Positions 5,200 to 7,652 of a stretch of 7,652 nt of DNA are shown one piece after another. How positions within the stretch are numbered: position 1 is the first letter of the stretch; each line of letters opens with the position of its first letter. Under the pieces are notes generated by a model, which made no database searches, was not told the DNA's origin, and worked only from the letters and a program-made list of their open reading frames with translations. Both the position numbers and the translations under genes were made by a program. The DNA is from UBA4744 sp035282865 (GTDB taxonomy: Bacteria; Actinomycetota; Acidimicrobiia; Spongiisociales; UBA4744), in contig DATEVB010000049.1 in assembly GCA_035282865.1 (NCBI GenBank), forward strand, positions 1 to 7,652. Direction: 5' to 3'.

Positions 5200-6045
5200 T
5201 CAATCGCCGTCCTTGAGGAATTTCTCGATCTCGTCGACAAGTTGGTCGGCGAGCGCCGGGTGCACCGCCTCGCCGGAGGTCTCCTCCAGCCGGTGGATAT
5301 ACGTGGAAAGATCGTCCGAGGTATCCATGGCCTGGTTGACTCGGGAGTCGAACTCCCCTGCTTCGACTGCCAATTCGGTCGCATCGATGGTGATCCCGGC
5401 GATGAGCGCCGCCTTGGTGAGGAGGGCCAGCATCGCCTTGGGGTTTTCGTTGGCGGCCAGGTAGTGCGGGGTGGCAGCCCACAAGCTGACCGCATCCATG
5501 CCGGCCTCGGCACAGGATAGGTTCAGGACGCCACTTATCCCGGTGGGTCCCTCGTAGTCGGAGGTCAACAGCTGGTGACGTTCGACGATGGTCGGATCGG
5601 TGGCCACCCCGATGATCGGCACCGGGAGCGTATGAGCGACCTGGCCGATGAAGGCACCCAGGGTTATCACCTCTTTGACCCCCACCGACTCGAGCACTTC
5701 GATGACATGGCCTGCGAAGGTCAACCAGCGGTGGTGGGGTTCCTCGCCCAAAACGATCACCAGATCACGATGCTGATCCGGCAGAGGAATCGCATAAAAG
5801 GCGACCACCGGCCAGGTGATATCTCGGGCACCACCGTCGCCGATCTCGACGTCGGGGCGGCGCATCTGGAAGTTGAAGAACTCCTCGGGCAGGATCACCG
5901 CGAAGGGTTCGATGTCCTCGAACTGGTCCAGAATGAATTCGACCGCGCCGGATGCGGCATCGGCGGCGTCGTTCCACCCTTCGAAGGCGACCAAACCCAC
6001 GGGGTTGCGGAGCTCGGGCCGTTCTGCCCACTCAACGACATCCAT
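5200..6045 (-). CDS. PAC2 family protein (COG2047-like)
   Basis: A 281-residue soluble protein of the PAC2 family, named for the eukaryotic proteasome assembly chaperone PAC2. The family signature EGWNDAADAAS lies at 22-32. It is followed by LPEEFFNFQMRRP, an EVITLGAFIG strand, VAHTLPVPIIG, YEGPTGISGVL and SLWAATPHYLA, in the order typical of actinobacterial members such as Rv2125, whose structure is known but whose role is not. A C-terminal helical tail of about 70 acidic residues follows. A link to the actinobacterial proteasome is plausible but unproven. I prefer the ATG at 6045 because GGAGGGAG directly precedes it, a TACCAT -10 (6073-6068) would start the transcript about 16 nt upstream, and homologs begin near MDVVEWAERPEL. 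ATG 6066 and 6129 are in-frame alternatives adding 7 or 28 residues. Confidence 0.85.
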   Translation of the reverse strand: MDVVEWAERPELRNPVGLVAFEGWNDAADAASGAVEFILDQFEDIEPFAVILPEEFFNFQMRRPDVEIGDGGARDITWPVVAFYAIPLPDQHRDLVIVLGEEPHHRWLTFAGHVIEVLESVGVKEVITLGAFIGQVAHTLPVPIIGVATDPTIVERHQLLTSDYEGPTGISGVLNLSCAEAGMDAVSLWAATPHYLAANENPKAMLALLTKAALIAGITIDATELAVEAGEFDSRVNQAMDTSDDLSTYIHRLEETSGEAVHPALADQLVDEIEKFLKDGD

Positions 6046-6073
6046 CTCCCTCCAGGGTAGTTGCATGATGGTA
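6046..6073 (-). promoter_or_regulatory. Probable PAC2 operon -10 element and ribosome binding site
   Basis: On the minus strand TACCAT (6073-6068) fits TANNNT and would start transcription near 6061, giving a leader of about 16 nt. TGGAGGGAG (6054-6046) abuts ATG 6045; the core GGAGG is only 3 nt from the ATG, a short but usable spacing. The combination supports 6045 as the start. The rest of the 249-nt divergent gap to the NUDIX gene shows no further gene. Confidence 0.4.
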
Positions 6074-6280
6074 TAGGCGACGTTGACCAATCCGGCGATG
6101 GCATGGTCGAGTGCTGGAATTCGATCCACCCACCTACCCCGGCATCTAGGCGGATGCCGTCATCAGAGAGCCTTCCGAGCCGGGACCCCGACCCGACGCC
6201 TACGGACGGCAGATACATGCTCCCCGATCGTTCCGGCACGACTCATGAGACCACCCTATCCCAACAGCGGCGGGTGCCGC

Positions 6281-6286
6281 TACGCT
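6281..6286 (+). promoter_or_regulatory. Probable leaderless -10 element of the NUDIX gene
   Basis: TACGCT (TANNNT) ends 8 nt before ATG 6295, separated by GTCAACCC with no Shine-Dalgarno. The spacing equals that at the CDF and small-membrane-protein genes and favours ATG 6295 over the longer frame that opens at 6061. Confidence 0.42.
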
Positions 6287-6294
6287 GTCAACCC

Positions 6295-6777
6295 ATGTCC
6301 GGGCCTCCTATCCGCGTCGCTTCCAAGGCCGTCATCGTCGACGATGGCGAGATCCTCTTGACGCGTAATCTCCATCCGGAAGATCCTGACGGCGAGTTCT
6401 TCTTGCTGCCGGGTGGCGGTCAGAACTACGGCGAACCGCTGGACGACTGCCTGCGACGCGAGGTGTGCGAAGAGACGGGGTATTCGGTCGAGGTGGGGGA
6501 TGTGCTCTGGGTGAGGGATTACATCGGGGCCGGCCACCAGTTCGCAGCATTTGAGCCCGACGTACATCAGATCGAAATCATGTTCTCCTGCTCGGTCGAT
6601 CGATCACGACCCCCGGCCGATCCGGTCGAAGAGGACGCTTGGCAATTGTCGGTCGACTGGGTCCCCCTCGAGGATCTGCCCACCCTGCGGTTCTTCCCCG
6701 CCGCTCTCGTCCCGCGACTCGCGGCCCTATCCGGCGAGGGGGTCGGCGGACCCCGCTACCTCGGCGACGTGAACTAA
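6295..6777 (+). CDS. NUDIX hydrolase
   Basis: A 160-residue cytoplasmic hydrolase of nucleoside diphosphates linked to another moiety. The Nudix box GX5EX7REUXEEXGU is complete at residues 41-63: Gly41, Glu47, Arg55-Glu56, Glu59-Glu60, Gly62, with LLPGGG leading in and Tyr63 closing. The flanking strand KAVIVDDGEILLTRN at 11-25 and the C-terminal WVPLEDLPTLRFFPAAL segment are typical of the alpha/beta/alpha Nudix fold. The substrate (for example an oxidised nucleotide, dinucleotide polyphosphate or sugar nucleotide) cannot be inferred; no extra domain is present. ATG 6295 was chosen because it follows a TACGCT -10 at 8 nt and because sequence upstream in this frame is low-complexity and not Nudix-like. 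The gene converges on the P-type ATPase gene, whose stop codon lies only 4 nt away. Confidence 0.92.
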   Translation: MSGPPIRVASKAVIVDDGEILLTRNLHPEDPDGEFFLLPGGGQNYGEPLDDCLRREVCEETGYSVEVGDVLWVRDYIGAGHQFAAFEPDVHQIEIMFSCSVDRSRPPADPVEEDAWQLSVDWVPLEDLPTLRFFPAALVPRLAALSGEGVGGPRYLGDVN

Positions 6778-6781
6778 GGGG

Positions 6782-7652
6782 TCACGAGGCGGCCCCGAAC
6801 CGCCTCAGCCGGAGGCTGTTGGTCACCACCGAAACACTGGAGAAGGCCATCGCTCCTGCGGCGACCATCGGATTGAGCAGCCCGGCCGCGGCCAGTGGAA
6901 TCATCGCCACGTTGTAGAAGAAAGCCCAGAACAGATTCTGTCTGATCGTTCGGAAGGTGGCTCGAGCCAGCTTCATGGCCGTTTCCGCCAGAGCCGGATC
7001 TCCCGACATGAGGATGACGTCCCCCGCCTCGATGGCAATGTCGGTACCGGTTCCTATAGCCATGCCGAGGTCAGCCTGGGTCAGGGCAGGAGCATCGTTG
7101 ATGCCGTCACCGACAAACGCGACCATTTTCCCCTGCTCTTGAAAGCGGCGAACCTGATCTGCTTTCTCTCCGGGCATGACCTCGGCGACGAAGTGGTCAA
7201 TGCCGATCTCGGCCGCTATCGACGCGGCCGTTCGGTGGTTGTCGCCCGTGATCATGGCGACTTCAACGCCCAGGTCTTTCAAGGCTGCTACAGCCGGGCG
7301 GGCCGTTGCGCGCAGCGTATCGGCCACCGCCAGCACGCCCCTTGCCTCGGTATCCCAGCCGACCAAGAACACCGTTCGGCCTTCGGTCTCCAACCGGGCG
7401 GCCTCGGCGAGGTGTCGGTCGGAGATGAGCAAGCCCTGATCCGCCAGCAGCTTCGCCTTGCCGACGACCACCTGCACTCCGTCGACGGTCCCCCGCACGC
7501 CGAGTCCGGCGAAGTTCTCGAAGTCGACGGTTGTACCCAATACGATGTCCCGTTCCTCCGCTCCCAGCGCAACGGCCCGGGCGACGGGATGCTCGCTGGC
7601 TGCTTCGACGGTGCCGGCCAGATAGAGGAAGCGCCGCTCATCCTCCTCGGTC
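6782..7652 (-). CDS. Copper-type P1B ATPase, C-terminal part
   Basis: The last 289 residues of a heavy-metal P-type ATPase whose 5' part (metal-binding domain, early helices, phosphorylation DKTGT) lies beyond the right edge. Visible elements in order are SEHPVA of the nucleotide domain (around 7597-7580), the nucleotide-binding GLGVRG, TGDN (7249-7238) and GDGINDAPAL (7111-7082). Two final transmembrane helices follow, with NLFWAFFYN and AMAFSSVSVV. The YN pair in the first of these and the M..SS in the second are the TM7/TM8 ligands of the Cu+ exporting P1B-1 group (CopA-like), so copper efflux is the best guess; silver is also carried by this group. The region between these two helices is short, as in several actinobacterial copies. 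No CopZ or CsoR gene is visible on this side. Confidence 0.9.
   Translation of the reverse strand, partial: TEEDERRFLYLAGTVEAASEHPVARAVALGAEERDIVLGTTVDFENFAGLGVRGTVDGVQVVVGKAKLLADQGLLISDRHLAEAARLETEGRTVFLVGWDTEARGVLAVADTLRATARPAVAALKDLGVEVAMITGDNHRTAASIAAEIGIDHFVAEVMPGEKADQVRRFQEQGKMVAFVGDGINDAPALTQADLGMAIGTGTDIAIEAGDVILMSGDPALAETAMKLARATFRTIRQNLFWAFFYNVAMIPLAAAGLLNPMVAAGAMAFSSVSVVTNSLRLRRFGAAS

Noticed and set aside
4907..5464. 185-residue plus-strand frame across DUF2007 and PAC2
   Set aside because: Antisense shadow; the minus-strand proteins carry conserved motifs, and this frame has none.
1..7652. CRISPR array, insertion sequence or defence system
   Set aside because: No regularly spaced repeats, no terminal inverted repeats around a transposase, and no Cas, nuclease or toxin-antitoxin motifs were found in any frame.

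Overview
The window looks like chromosomal DNA from a high-GC actinobacterium, quite possibly an Acidimicrobiia-type lineage. The pointers are dense short operons, several start codons with no Shine-Dalgarno that lie 6-8 nt after a TANNNT -10 element (leaderless transcription), a 30-residue bS22-type ribosomal protein, and a PAC2-family protein. The lineage is an inference from these traits; no rRNA gene is present.

Layout. Positions 1-183 hold the C-terminal end of a ClpP/SppA-fold serine protease of the SDH_sah type, readable only across a frameshift near 61-64. About 175 nt further on, on the minus strand, lies the 5' half of a tRNA-Gly(CCC) (399-358) that never acquires a T-arm or 3' acceptor strand. 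A small two-helix membrane protein (695-480, minus) and a PhzF-family enzyme (742-1548, plus) diverge from a 46-nt intergenic space. A CDF metal transporter (1837-2751) overlaps homoserine kinase thrB (2744-3595) by 8 nt, and an APH-fold kinase-like protein (3623-4573) follows from its own probable leaderless promoter. The bS22 gene (4647-4739) has a sigma-70-like promoter. From the other side, PAC2 (6045-5200) and a DUF2007 protein (5197-4985) form a two-gene minus-strand operon that ends facing bS22. A NUDIX hydrolase (6295-6777) converges with 4 nt to spare on the 3' end of a copper-type P1B ATPase (7652-6782, continuing off the window).

How the genes fit together. Most are housekeeping or conserved accessory genes: threonine biosynthesis (thrB without hom or thrC beside it), metal homeostasis (CDF and CopA-like), small-molecule enzymes (PhzF, NUDIX) and ribosome structure (bS22). 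I see no IS element, CRISPR array or defence island. The parts that deserve a second look are the damaged left end (frameshifted protease plus half tRNA next to a palindrome), the APH-fold protein whose HGD catalytic motif reads HGK, and a consistent set of leaderless promoters, one of which overlaps a divergent leadered promoter.
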